64,000 nucleotides of DNA, from contig JASSKH010000010.1 of NCBI GenBank assembly GCA_031763025.1, positions 9,193,427 through 9,257,426 on the forward strand, read 5' to 3'. Shown here piece after piece: positions 1 through 10,527 of the stretch. The stretch comes from Macrocystis pyrifera. Lineage: Eukaryota > Sar > Phaeophyceae > Laminariales > Laminariaceae. The notes under the pieces were generated by a model. The model worked only from the letters and a program-made list of their open reading frames with translations, was not told the origin of the DNA and did no database searches. The first letter of the stretch is position 1. Every line of letters starts with the position of its first letter. The translations under genes and the position numbers were made by a program.

Positions 1-1370
1 GTGGGAGCTTGCTTGTGCAGCTTCTGTATACGTATACACTAGTGCAGATCCAACCCAGGAAAATAGGCCCCGGATCGTCCAGAAGATACGGCTCCCACAC
101 CGGCAACATGAGCTAGATCATACAGATCATCACAGATCATACATATATCTGCTCTGAGAGATCTATTATAGATCATGATCTATCTGTAGATGATTTATCT
201 GACCTGTTCGATGTGTGTATCCTTTCCCAGGAGCTGCTGTACCTGTTTGTATCTGTGGTGCGCATATGGACCTACCTACTGTATGTGAGGTTGGCCTCTG
301 TTGTACCCGCTGCCGCTGCTGCTGTTGGGCTATAGATGTACTGCGCCGGTACTTGTTAACGTCCGGAGGGAGTGTGGGTTGGAGTCGTCCCGATGTTGTC
401 AGGATGGTACAGACGCGCGCACAGACACGCGCACACCCAGAAGCACTGCCCGTGACTTTCACAAAGAGAACTACCGTGAAGTGCGGCTACTGCTGCTGCT
501 GCTGTTGTATCATCTGGGTGCCGCAACGTCCGTGTAGATAGCGTGAAGGACGGGGTGATACAGATGACCCCGGTACGCAGCAACAGCAGCAGTAGTAGGC
601 AGCACGGCTTGAAACAGACACACGTTGAAATTGCACCGCACTTTGTGCTCCTACTGTACTTCGTATGCTGCTTGCTGTAGGATCGGTGGGTCGCACACAC
701 ACTGACACCCTCACTCCCAGACAGAAGCACCCTTGATGTCCTTGTCCCATAGGGACAAGCGTCAAACGCGGCTGCTGTTGTATCGTGGCTTCGTCGCTGT
801 TCTAAAGCGTTCGAGGACTGGTGTGGTACTTTTCGTAGATACTGATTGATACACAGCAGCAGAGCGCAAAACTTCTTCCTTTTTTTTTTTCATCAACACT
901 CTGGGGTTGTCGATGGGCCTGGTTTGCTCTGGCTCGGCGGAAAGCAATCCCGTGATTATTTCCCAGTTCCGCGCGACTAACTGTTGAGCGCACTGAAGCA
1001 CGCGCCACGCAGCCCGGCCGGGGCCCCAAGCAATCACCGTAGTGCACACGCGAGCCCCCTGCATGCCCCGCCGCCGACAGCGCGAAGAAATGTCCGCAGT
1101 CGGAAGAGAAACGGTCTCCGATGTGCCAAACAAGGACAATCCTGTACGTGCTTGGTATACCTATAATGTTGTACGACTTGAAACAGTTTTGTTTGATTTC
1201 TCGCTTGATTTTCGCTCAATTTTGGTTCGATTTCTTCTTTTTTGTTTTTTTTTTTTTTTTTTGTTTTTTTTGAGATTTTTGTTTTAATTTTTGTGTGATT
1301 CTCGTTCGACCTCAGTTTGATTTTCGTTTTGATTTTTGTGTTGTTTTTTTCGTTTGTTCTGTTTGCGCAG
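1..1370. other. No gene supported; triplet-rich and dispersed-repeat DNA
   Basis: Bases 90-215 are a GATC-rich dispersed repeat. Short CTG/CAG runs occur around 310-330, 480-510 and 585-600. T-rich sequence at 1186-1350 looks like the pyrimidine tract before the 1371 exon. A minus-strand open frame near 900-1100 (including IAWGPGRAAWRVLQCAQQLV) could be an exon but lacks convincing splice partners. Confidence 0.4.
90..220. repeat. GATC-rich dispersed repeat, copy 1
   Basis: Core GGCTCCCACNCCGGCAACATGAG followed by AGATCATACAGATC motifs and GATCTGTAGATGAT. Related copies are at 29560-29700, 34312-34400 and (reverse) 62185-62400. The ends are not defined. Confidence 0.6.
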
Positions 1371-2497
1371 GGGGGGCACCAGCCGGCTGAAAAAAGCGAG
1401 GGCGCCGACGACGCCAGTCAGGGCTGGCGAGAACTGGTCGACGTCATGTTGGCATCCGGTTTCGGTTCCGAGAGGTAACACCGTATCGGTAACGCCGCTG
1501 TGGTATTGTTGTGTCTGTGTTATTGCGGCGGTGGTGCGGTGGTGGTGATGCTGTCATGGTAACGCCGCGGCGGGAATGGTGCGGAGACAGTCGTCACAGT
1601 ATGTCCCCGTTTCCCCCCTATTGTTGTGGATGTTGGCGCTACTATTTAGCACTCCTCTTGGCTGGGTAATCGATCGATCGATATTTGCACCACCCCGATA
1701 GCCGAGTAGGTAACACCTTCACACGACCGTGCCAACAAAGTGGCGATTCCCTAGTGGTGTTGCGGAAGCGGCAATTCCTCGGCGGTGCTGCCAAAGCGGT
1801 GTTTTTAAGACGGCAGTGCCAAGGCGGTAATTCCTTGGCGAGAAGACTGACAGACGGATGGAAGGAGGATAAGGAAAGCCCGGCAGAAGAAAACGCCTCT
1901 TTTCCGTTGGCGCTGTTTACCTGCTATGAATACGTGGACGATGACGCGTCATTTTGTGTGTTTCGTTTGCCACATTCGTCTTTTCCATGGCTGTTGGTTT
2001 GGGTTGGTTTGGTCTGATCTGGTCTGGTTTGGTGTGGATCGATTTTGTATTTGATCTGGTCTGGATTGGTTTGGTTTGATCTGGTTTGGATTGGTTTGAT
2101 CTGATCTGGTCTGGTTTGGTCTAGATCGGTTTTGTTTTGATCTGTTGTGGTTTGGTCTAATCTGGATTGGATCGGTTTGGTCTGGTCTGATCTGGTTCGG
2201 TTTGATTTGTTCGGTTCGGTATTGGTTTCGGCTCCATCTTTTTCCCCTTCATGTTTCGAGTGGTTTTTCGCGCGCTCTCTTTTCGAGCGCTGCGCAGCCG
2301 GGTTATATTTTTTGGCTAACCTCGGCGAAAGGAGGCGTGAAAGCAAAATTGTTTCTTGGAGGGAAAAAAAACGCCCAGCGGGGCCATAGTGACTCCACAC
2401 CTGGGTAGCTGGAGAGGGAGGGGGGGGGCTATCACACGACCGTTTTTGGAGGATTTATTAGCAGCAGGTACCGCCGCCGATGCGAAGCTCGCGCAGG
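1371..2497 (+). CDS. Two exons of an unidentified plus-strand gene (partial)
   Basis: Exon 1371-1474 (GCGCAG|GGGGGG ... GAGAG|GTAACA) encodes SQGWRELVDVMLASGFGSE and ends phase 2. Exon 2409-2497 (GGGTAG|CTGGAG ... CGCAGG|GTGAGT) starts with the one base needed and encodes ITRPFLEDLLAAGTAADAKL. The fit of phase, splice sites and plausible soluble protein sequence is the only evidence. I do not recognise the family and cannot place the start or the remaining exons. An open stretch around 2980-3040 (LAMYVAQDFGVSAGSRGYG) could be a third exon, but its phase does not match. Confidence 0.4.
2000..2230. repeat. Degenerate GGTCTGRTCT/GGTTT tandem array
   Basis: About 230 bases of alternating TTGGT, CTGGT and GATCTG units on the plus strand; low complexity. 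Confidence 0.8.
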
Positions 2498-2739
2498 GTG
2501 AGTGTGTTGGTGGCTTAATGGCCTTCACAGCGAACGGAACGTTCCCAGGTTCGGTGTTCTCGAAAACCGATTTTTTATTAATTTCTGGTGTTGTTTCGAA
2601 TCGAATGTTTTTTTTTACGGCGGTGGTGACGAATACAGTATTTGTTGATGGATTCGTGGGGAAACAAGGTGTCGATCCGTTGCTGATGCTGTTTGAATCG
2701 AAGGTTCGACGGCGGTGGTGGTGGTGGTGCCGTAACTAT

Positions 2740-2850
2740 GTGACCGTTGAGAGTAGACCGTTGCCGCCGGTTAGTATGTGACCGTTGAGAGTAGACCGTT
2801 ACCACCGGTTAACATGTGACCGTTGAGAGTAGACCGTTGCCGCCGGTTAA
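2740..2850 (+). repeat. 34-bp tandem repeat, three copies
   Basis: GTGACCGTTGAGAGTAGACC followed by GTTGCCGCCGGTTA, repeated three times with few changes. Confidence 0.8.
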
Positions 2851-3508
2851 CGGTGAAAATGGTGGAGTGCCACCCGTGGTTTGGTGCCTTGGTTTTTTTT
2901 TTTTTTTAGTCTTGGTTTGTTTTTGGTTTTCATGACGATCGGTAGTCGCTATGGGTTGGGGCGAAGGTGTCTTGCACAGCAGCTAGCTATGTACGTCGCT
3001 CAGGATTTCGGCGTGTCGGCAGGGAGTCGTGGATATGGCTCTAGGTGCTGCTGCTGCTACTGCGTACGAACGAGTTGATCCTTGTTCGGCGGTCGGTAGT
3101 CGCTGGGAGTTAGTGCGATTGCTGTCGGGTTCATAAAAGGCGGACCGTTATGTTGTGATGCTTTCGGTTCTATTTTTTTTTCGTGGCATTTGTGTTTTCA
3201 GTTTTTCGTATCCTCGAAAAATACGGTCCTCGCGGTTGCTTGCGTTTAGTAAATACATGACGCCGGCACGTCTTCAGTTATAGTTTTTTTTCATCATTTT
3301 CTTCGAACGGGAAGGTTCCAGGATTTGTTTTGGCTGCAAATGTAAGGACCGTTTTAGTATCGATATGACTAACCAAGCATTCCATATATTTTCGGACATA
3401 ATGGTGTACGTTTTGATACCTTTTATAATGCGAGCATTACTCGTATTCAATTTTTTGGCGGAGTTAGAGCGTTACGGGGATATGGGACGAACGAGGGAGG
3501 TGGGGGCG

Positions 3509-3605
3509 GGAAGGATGTACTCATGTCATGCATGGCCGTAGTCGTACTGCCGTAGACCCTCGCATCCCCTACGGTGCCGGGACGAAGCACGTGGGGTGTT
3601 TTTAA
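3509..3605 (-). mobile_element. Poly(C)-tailed repeat, truncated
   Basis: Reverse orientation: TGTACTCATGTCATGCATGG, then CCGTAGACCCTCGCATCCC and CCGACCAGGCAG. A G-rich stretch (3485-3508) is at its 3' side. Confidence 0.65.
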
Positions 3606-4169
3606 CCGACCAGGCAGCGGGGAGGGTGGGGAGGGGTCGTTTGGCCCATAGTATTTACGGTCGGGCGTATTTTTCAGTTGTCAAAATAAGTTTGGTTCCA
3701 CCGATTTCATTAACGGTAATGTTTATCCTCAAGAGCGCTGATGATACGGGCTGTATACCCATTCCATTGACGGTAAAGTTTATCCTTGAGAGCGTTGACG
3801 ATGCGGGCTGTATGTGCGTAGCTGCGCGGTGCTGTCGATAGTCCCGTCAAATTCCGCATGAACAGCAACAAAAAGCAAAATCAGCGATGACAGACAGGAC
3901 ACGAGGTTTTCCCGCCAAAAGTGCGTTTTAGGCTTGTTGGGTACAGTAGGGGGGAATGTAGAAGAAGAGAGAACGGCTATATGTGCATGCTTTTTTGTGA
4001 CACGCATGGCACGGACGGACGAACGGGTGGATGCTTGTGCACCGGACACTCACGAGAGTTCGTAGAGAGCTATGTGTATTTCTGTTGTTTTTTTGTCGGT
4101 GCCCGGGACGGTTTTTGCGCCGCGCCTGCCTGTCCCGCTAAGCTGAGCAAGGGCAGATGGTTATCGAAG

Positions 4170-4207
<38 letters not shown>

Positions 4208-4436
4208 GGAGGAGGCAGAGGGGGGGAGAGAGGGACGGAGGCAGGGGAGTAGGTCAGCCCTTGCTTGCTCGGAGGGAGAGAGGGAGGCAGGGAGTAAGTC
4301 AGTCCTTACTTGCTCCATTTTGTTTTTTTGCAGCATACGAAAACTAGACACTCCTGGTACAGGAGCAAGTGCGTGTGCCTACAGCAGTCCTGGACATTCC
4401 AATACCAGTTTAGTGCACACCCTTCTGGACCGAGTA

Positions 4437-4540
4437 TTACGCAAGACCATAGTAAATAGGACCTACGGTACACACTAAAAATTGCATGTGTTCCTATTTT
4501 TAATGACAATATTTGTTCTATTTACTATGGCCCTCCGTAA
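4437..4540. mobile_element. TA-flanked palindromic MITE, copy 1
   Basis: TA|TTACGCAAGACCATAG ... CTATGGCCCTCCGTAA|TA. Inverted ends of about 30 bp, 104 bp long. The GTAAATAGG subfamily. Confidence 0.75.
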
Positions 4541-4639
4541 TAGTAAGGGGCGTCTGGCCTTCATGTTCACGGCCAAACCCTCCTCGTGTTTCCGGACACA
4601 GTGGTAAGGAACAGGAATGCCGGCCCCACCACGGGCTAT

Positions 4640-4765
4640 TTTCAGGGATGTTCACGAGTCGGGTCAAACCTCGCGGGTCAGGTCGGATAACGGTGACCGA
4701 GCCCGATCCGTCTGACTTTGAGAACCTCCTGACACGACCCGACTCGACCCCACCCGATTTTTTTC
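4640..4765. repeat. GGGTCGGGT-type repeat with TTTGAAAACTTCCTGAC module
   Basis: Contains TTTGAGAACCTCCTGACACG and CGACTCGACCCCACCC. The same module pair recurs, in longer form, at 44690-44950. Confidence 0.6.
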
Positions 4766-5501
4766 CTGCACCGACCGGCTGGTTGGGAGTCGTGAACCGC
4801 GAAGAGCCGTGGTAGTTTTCGCTGGGGGGGGGCGGGGTGTGTTCTGCACGTCCAAGATATAGCGGGGCGAGTTGACTGCTTCTGGAATTATTGTTTTCCT
4901 GTGTAAAGTTTCAGCCCCCCCCCCCTTTTTTTTTTCTTGGCTTTCTTATTTTAACGCTCGAAGTAATCTTTGTTTCTTGAGTGTACATTGGTTGGTGCCT
5001 GGGGTATGTGTACCGTGCCTGGTGCCATAAGCGTCCCATCCTGTCAACGTTGCTGTTACCGTTGTTGCTGCTGCTGCTGCTGCTGTCGGAGGTAGCTCGT
5101 TTTTAAGGAGAAGAGGTGAGGACAGACGAACCGTCCTCGTCGTACTTGAGAGCGTAGAGGGAGCTAGCAAGCAAGCAGGGACGAAGAAGGGATGGGATGG
5201 GGAGGAGGTTGGGCGGTCCTCTCTTGCCTGTTGTTTTTTGGCATTTCTCGGTTTTTTTCTCTCTCGCCCGGTTGTCAGCCCATCAGGGAAGACGAGGGAA
5301 GGTGGGGGGGGGGGGGGTTGGTAGTTGTGGGTGATGGGACTGCTGAACAAATTTTTGTTTTGCTTTGCTGATGAGTCGCGGGCAAACCAGGTAGAGTTTA
5401 ATTGGGAGTGAGCACGGAGTGAGCACAGCAGTAGAGCAGTGGGACCGATTCTGTTGATTGAGATGTACTGCAAGTGGCAGTACTGGAGGAGCGGGGGTAG
5501 G

Positions 5502-5604
5502 GGGGTGTACTCGTTATCATGCATGGCCGTAGTCGTATGACCTTCCTAGACCCTCGCATCCCTACAATGTCGGGACGGGGGGGGGGGGGGGGGGGGGGGG
5601 GGGG
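5502..5604 (-). mobile_element. Poly(C)-tailed repeat, truncated inside a G tract
   Basis: GGGGGGTGTACTCGTTATCA through CCTCGCATCCCTACAATG, then a 27-base G tract where the rest of the element should be. Confidence 0.7.
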
Positions 5605-7723
5605 TCGTTCTGTTGATAGTTCTTCGTAGGATGTGCCGAAACATATCGCGTATTGTTTTGGTGTACAATCTATTTTTATCACGGCTCTGGCTCGCAGCTT
5701 GAATTCTGGTACTCGTGTATAGCTCCGCAGGAACACAGTATTTATTGTATTACGTATTAATATGAACATATTCATATTAATAGTACTCAACAGGTACCAG
5801 TTAGATGAGTATTGATAGCACAGCACCCGTTTACTGCTGTTGTGGAAGGTGTCACATGTAATTGCTTCACAAATTCCGGCAAGCCAACACCCTCGGGTGA
5901 CCAACGTACTAGTTAGCGCTCGCATTTGTTTTGTTTTGTTAACAACGTACCTGGTGTTTCTTTAGAGGCCTCCAGTAGACCATTTTCGTGACGGGTTGTA
6001 CGTAGGTACGTACACTAGTTGAGACGCGTACGATATAATTAGTTTTAAGATACAGAAACGGAACGCTGGTCCATGCTAGCTTTCTTATGCTGAAAAATGG
6101 TGGGTCCTGTACTTGGTAAAACGACTCCCGGATTTCTTGTTTTTCTTGAAGAGAGCCTGGCTTTCTTGTCAGTGCTCGTTTTCTTCGTATCAGTTTGGCC
6201 GGAAAATGTAGTCACCGTTTGATTGATGGCATCAGAGTCCGAACGTGTGTTATATATCCAGCCGGATTACTACCGCCGTATAGGTGGTATTATCGTAGAG
6301 TATGACAGGGCCACCCTGGTGGTGGTTGTTGTGGTTGGTATATTCCTAGTGCAAGATAGGTGGTACCCCTCTGTCCCAGTATGACTGATATTCGATCAAA
6401 AAGGTCATTACATTCTGGGAGAGAGTAGTATGTGTGGTAGCATGCATGCATACACGCGGAGACTGTTGATCGATGAGTTCGATTCCCTTTCCTGACGCGC
6501 TCGATGCTCCACTTCTCTTCTCTCTAGTTTGTTTCTGTTTGTTTTTTTCACAGCGCGCGGAACCGTTTCTCCTTGTGTAGTGCTGTGTGGTGTGGTGTTG
6601 TGTTCCCTGTGACTGCTAATATTTGCTGCTGCTGAAATATTTTCGGTTGGGATTGGCTTGTTGGTATGTGGTTGGGTTTGGAGGTGGGTTAGCTTCTTCA
6701 TACGTAGTCGTGTACGTGATTAGTAGCACCGGAAAAGCATACTATCAACCAAATTGACGTGGTGGTGAGAAGGAAGGAAGGAAGGGACTGTCGATAACTC
6801 CCATCGCGGGAATATGTAAACCAAGCACGTTACGACACCTTGTCGGCGGACGGACGCGCGATGGGGGGGGGCTGTTGAGAATGAGACCCCTGACACCAGG
6901 TACGCGTTACGACAGAAGGAAAACAAAGACGGGTCCTATAATGGTCAAGGGCTAAGCTACCACTGAAAATGTAACATATATGCACCTAGCGAAGATGTGT
7001 GGAAAAACGATATTTTAGTGTTCTTCGCGCCAAGTTATACGCTCTCCCTCACGTACAACTCGCAACATGCGTCGTCAAAAAAATGTTTTTTTACAAAAAA
7101 TGGCGACCTCCTCTCGTGCGAGCGTCCAACCTTTAGAATTAAGCAGTACACTGGGGAACAGCAGAGCGGCGCTTATCGTTGGCTTATTATGCGCAGCGTC
7201 GCCCAAAAACGGGGGGGGCTCGGTTCATTGCTTGCGGGTGTAGTAGAACCCGAGTATCGTGGTAAGGGGATGGATGGAATGCACGTACTATTGGAACTGG
7301 CTAGGAAATCAGTTCCTCTTGTTCAGTAGACTTCTTGTGTAACAGTTGTCGCATTATTCCTCATGACGAGAGAAGGGAGCTAGCTAGCTTTTGAGAGAGT
7401 GGTTCGATAGGGGCTTGATTCAAGGCATCGAACCCACTCTGCTATCCTTCTAATAGCTCACTAGACGGGTAAAGACACTTGTCCGGGGAACGTTCCTCTG
7501 GCGCTTGTCTACTCTCCTCCTATCGGCTATCCTAGCCATGTGCTGCAAAGGAAACTTCAGAGCCCCGGGAATACTCGTAGGGTATTCAGGGCTTTAGTAC
7601 TACGGCCTGTATCATAACCGCTTCTATGGCCGGACACTGTGTCATATCACACGGGTAAATTCTCCAGTGGGCACACCACACTGGGGTAAATAATAGAATT
7701 TGCACGATCGTGCTGGTTTCTTG

Positions 7724-7895
7724 AATCAAGGTAAATGTCCCATCGATTTTTCCCTCTAAAATCAAGGTAAATGTCCTATCGACTTTCCCTCTGAACTCAA
7801 GTTAAAGTCCTCCTTGGGTTTTTTCCCTCTAAAATCAACGTATTGTATTAATAGTATGATGTTAAATGTCCGATTAGGTGTGTCTGTCTAAAATC
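7724..7895. repeat. Tandem repeat, about 50-bp unit
   Basis: AATCAAGGTAAATGTCCCAT then CGATTTTTCCCTCTAAA repeats three to four times with substitutions. Confidence 0.7.
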
Positions 7896-8237
7896 CAAGA
7901 TGCTTTTATTTAGGATGTATGTATCGGTTTTGACGGATTCCCGTGGTATTGTATATAGATCGTACGTGCGTGCAGGCACTTCAACGCCCGATCCAATTCA
8001 TGGAAACCAGAGATACATGCTTTTAACGCACGCGCATGCGTTTCTGCAAAAAATTAAAATTACTTTCAAAGTTCAATGGTTCGAACCAACCCCGAGTCCT
8101 CGATGACGTCAAATAAAAGCAAAAAAAGTGGGGGCAAAGTTACGTACGAGTGCGTAGTAATGAGTGTGAGAGCTACCCGGGGGGGGAATAGTCACAGGGC
8201 AAGCCTTCTAACATTCGGTGATCACCACACAGCAACG

Positions 8238-8396
8238 ACATACATACATACATACATACATACATACATACATACATACATACATACATACATACATACA
8301 TACATACATACATACATACATACATACATACATACATACATACATACATACATACATACATACATACATACATACATACATACATACATACATACA

Positions 8397-8428
<32 letters not shown>

Positions 8429-8438
8429 CATACATACA

Positions 8439-8470
<32 letters not shown>

Positions 8471-8528
8471 CATACATACATACATACATACATACATACA
8501 TACATACATACATACATACATACATACA
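8238..8528. repeat. (CATA)n microsatellite, about 290 bp
   Basis: Nearly perfect tetranucleotide array with two CATATA interruptions. All the long Tyr/Cys/Met-type open frames here are artefacts of it. Confidence 0.98.
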
Positions 8529-8859
8529 GGCCAAGATGCAACGCCAACAATCGTGTCGTACATGAATATTAATAGTAAGTAATGCTGTACCTGGTGTTAA
8601 TAGTAGTGTAACACAACAGAGATATATACGACAAAATATATATATATGTGAAATCAAGCAGTTTCCCTATGATACCAGGTATTATACCGGTGGTACATGA
8701 TCACTCCCCACAAACGGATTTTTATCTGCGGTTGGGGGTTTCTGAATAAAAATTCGAAACGCATGTGGATCCAGGAGTAGGTTTAGCAATCTGGGAGAAG
8801 GGATCTTTAGGGGTGTTTTTAACTTAAAAATTGCGTAGCGCGGTCTGCACTTCGGAATC

Positions 8860-9010
8860 GTCGTCTGCTATTCAGAAATTTCCTGGTTCGATACAAACGC
8901 GGCGCAGCCGCGTTTATGGCCAGTTTTGGCCCGTTTTGGCTGCGGTTTGGGGTCAGGGTTAGGGTTAGGGTTAGGGTTAGAGTCAGGGGTTGGGTTGGGT
9001 CTTCGCCCGT
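8860..9010 (+). repeat. Telomere-like (TTAGGG) stretch in a dispersed element
   Basis: GGGTTAGGGTTAGGGTTAGG preceded by GCGGCGCAGCCGCG and GGCCAGTTTTGGCCCG. Related in layout to the elements at 23695-23990 and 43218-43531, so probably not a chromosome end. Confidence 0.6.
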
Positions 9011-9039
9011 ACCTTGATCCCAACATGGACCAAAATACC

Positions 9040-9420
9040 TGAACAGCCTACCAACCTAAAGATCCCTTCTCCCAGATTGCTAGGGGACCTCGACAGAAGA
9101 AACAGCATCTGGGTTCAAAACACCTGGATCCCAAACCGTTTATTATTTGGATCCGATAATCTCGTGGTGGATCCAACAAGAATGCATCTGGCTCCAACAG
9201 CCATCATTTGGATCCAAGATATATATGGTCTGGATCCAAAAGCACCTGTATTCAAAAACACCAGGTAGGTCCTGTTGGATTCAAAAACCTTCTGGATCCA
9301 AAAACACATTCTAAAGATACGAAAGCACATGGATCTTATGGGCTATGACCGTCATAGCCCATAGCATCTTGACTCGTAAAACGTCTGACTTCTTTCTGGC
9401 TTTGGATCCGAAAAAACATC
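9040..9420. repeat. TGGATCCAAA-rich degenerate array
   Basis: Repeated GGATCCAAAA/TTTGGATCC motifs at irregular spacing just upstream of CFAP57. Confidence 0.6.
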
Positions 9421-9633
9421 CCTCGTAAGTACTACAAACTCCGTTGAATGAAACGACCTAGTTTTTTCAAAAATAAAAAAGACTGTCGGAACTGAAGTCG
9501 GATCGAGACAACCGCACTTGCAGACAGCAGCAGTATTATAGCGGCAACACCAGCAGCGACGCGAACAACGGACAGGCCGATCTTTGGCTTGGGCCGAGAT
9601 TAGACTTTGTTATCACGAATATACCACGTGCTC

Positions 9634-10086
9634 ATGGGGAGCAAAGCAGGCACAAAAGGCGGTACCACTGGTGGTGGTGTGCGAGGCAATGGTGGCAATC
9701 GAGGCACTCCTCCCTCCGCGACGGTGGCCGGCTGCCCCCCGCCGATCGAAGTGGTGCACGCCTTTGGCTCCTGCCCCGATAGAGTCCGAGACAACATGTG
9801 TTTACTCGGCGACCAGAGAGTCGCGTACGCAGTGGGGTCCCGAGTAGCAGTCACGGACGTCGAGGGTGGTGGCGTGGGCGGTTCCGGCGCTCTGACGTTC
9901 CTCAGCACTGGTCTGCGAGTCAGCCGCGTGAGCGCCGTCGCCTGCAGTGCCGACAAGAGGTTTGTTGCCATGTGCTTCAAAGCGGTGGACGAACCGCACA
10001 CGGCTTACGCTACGGTGTACCACATGCCCACGCAGCCACGCCCTTCTCGGGTTAAAACGCTTTCGTATGAGCGCCCTAGGCGGCAA

Positions 10087-10118
<32 letters not shown>

Positions 10119-10527
10119 ACAGCAGGAAGATGCGTCGGAAGGCAGTCGCTGTGCCCCTGACCTGAATTCGAGCGGAACCGGGGTGACCAGTCGTAGTAGC
10201 AAGAGATGGGCCCCGGCGGCGGTGGCGGCGGTGACCGGGGCGACATCTGTTACTACTGCTGAATTCGTTACCGCTAACTTCTCGCACGACGACCGGATCC
10301 TTGCGTTGCTCGATGGCGGCCCCGAGTGGACCTTGCTTTGGTTTGAATGGAAGACTGGGAAAAAAATGTGCACCCTTGAATTGGGGTCACCCGTGCACAG
10401 GGTAGTTTCGTCTCCTCTGGATCAGAGCAAGACTGCTACCGCTGGGGCTAACGGTCTGTTTCGGATATGGCGAACGCATGCGGGTGGGAAAGTTGCGCCC
10501 ATGGCGCCCATAGCTGGACTGAGAGAG
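9634..10527 (+). CDS. CFAP57: CFAP57 exon 1 (WD40 start)
   Basis: 298 codons from ATG, ending phase 0 at GAG|GTGAGT. It begins with a Gly-rich leader, carries a polyglutamine run (CAG/CAA at about 10085-10125), then NFSHDDRILALLDGGPEW, which resembles the first WD40 blades of CFAP57, and ends GLRE. Confidence 0.8.

Larger units (their letters stand above)
2850..9633. other. Region upstream of CFAP57 without a supported gene
   Basis: Holds truncated poly(C) repeats (3509-3605, 5502-5577), a MITE (4437-4540), long G tracts (4170-4206, 5577-5604), tandem repeats at 7724-7895, (CATA)n at 8238-8528, telomere-like repeats at about 8950-8980 and a TGGATCCAAA-rich array at 9040-9420. An open frame at 6997-7329 has no recognised motif. 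No promoter was identified for CFAP57. Confidence 0.5.

Noticed and set aside
762-1139. Minus-strand frame with IAWGPGRAAWRVLQCAQQLV
   Set aside because: Plausible composition, but no matching acceptor and donor pair and the opposite strand is also open.
6997-7329. 110-codon frame containing YRGKGMDGMHVLLEL, slightly like an acetyltransferase motif
   Set aside because: No other part of the acetyltransferase fold is visible and there is no splice context; probably chance.
8238-8528. Array that could look like CRISPR
   Set aside because: Tetranucleotide repeat with no spacers, in a eukaryotic intergenic region.
8208-8657. Long open frames of Tyr/Ile/His/Thr or Tyr/Val/Cys/Met repeats on both strands
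   Set aside because: They are translations of a (CATA)n microsatellite, open in several frames at once.
8950-8985. True telomere or chromosome end at the TTAGGG stretch
   Set aside because: Short, internal, and embedded in an element seen at two other places.
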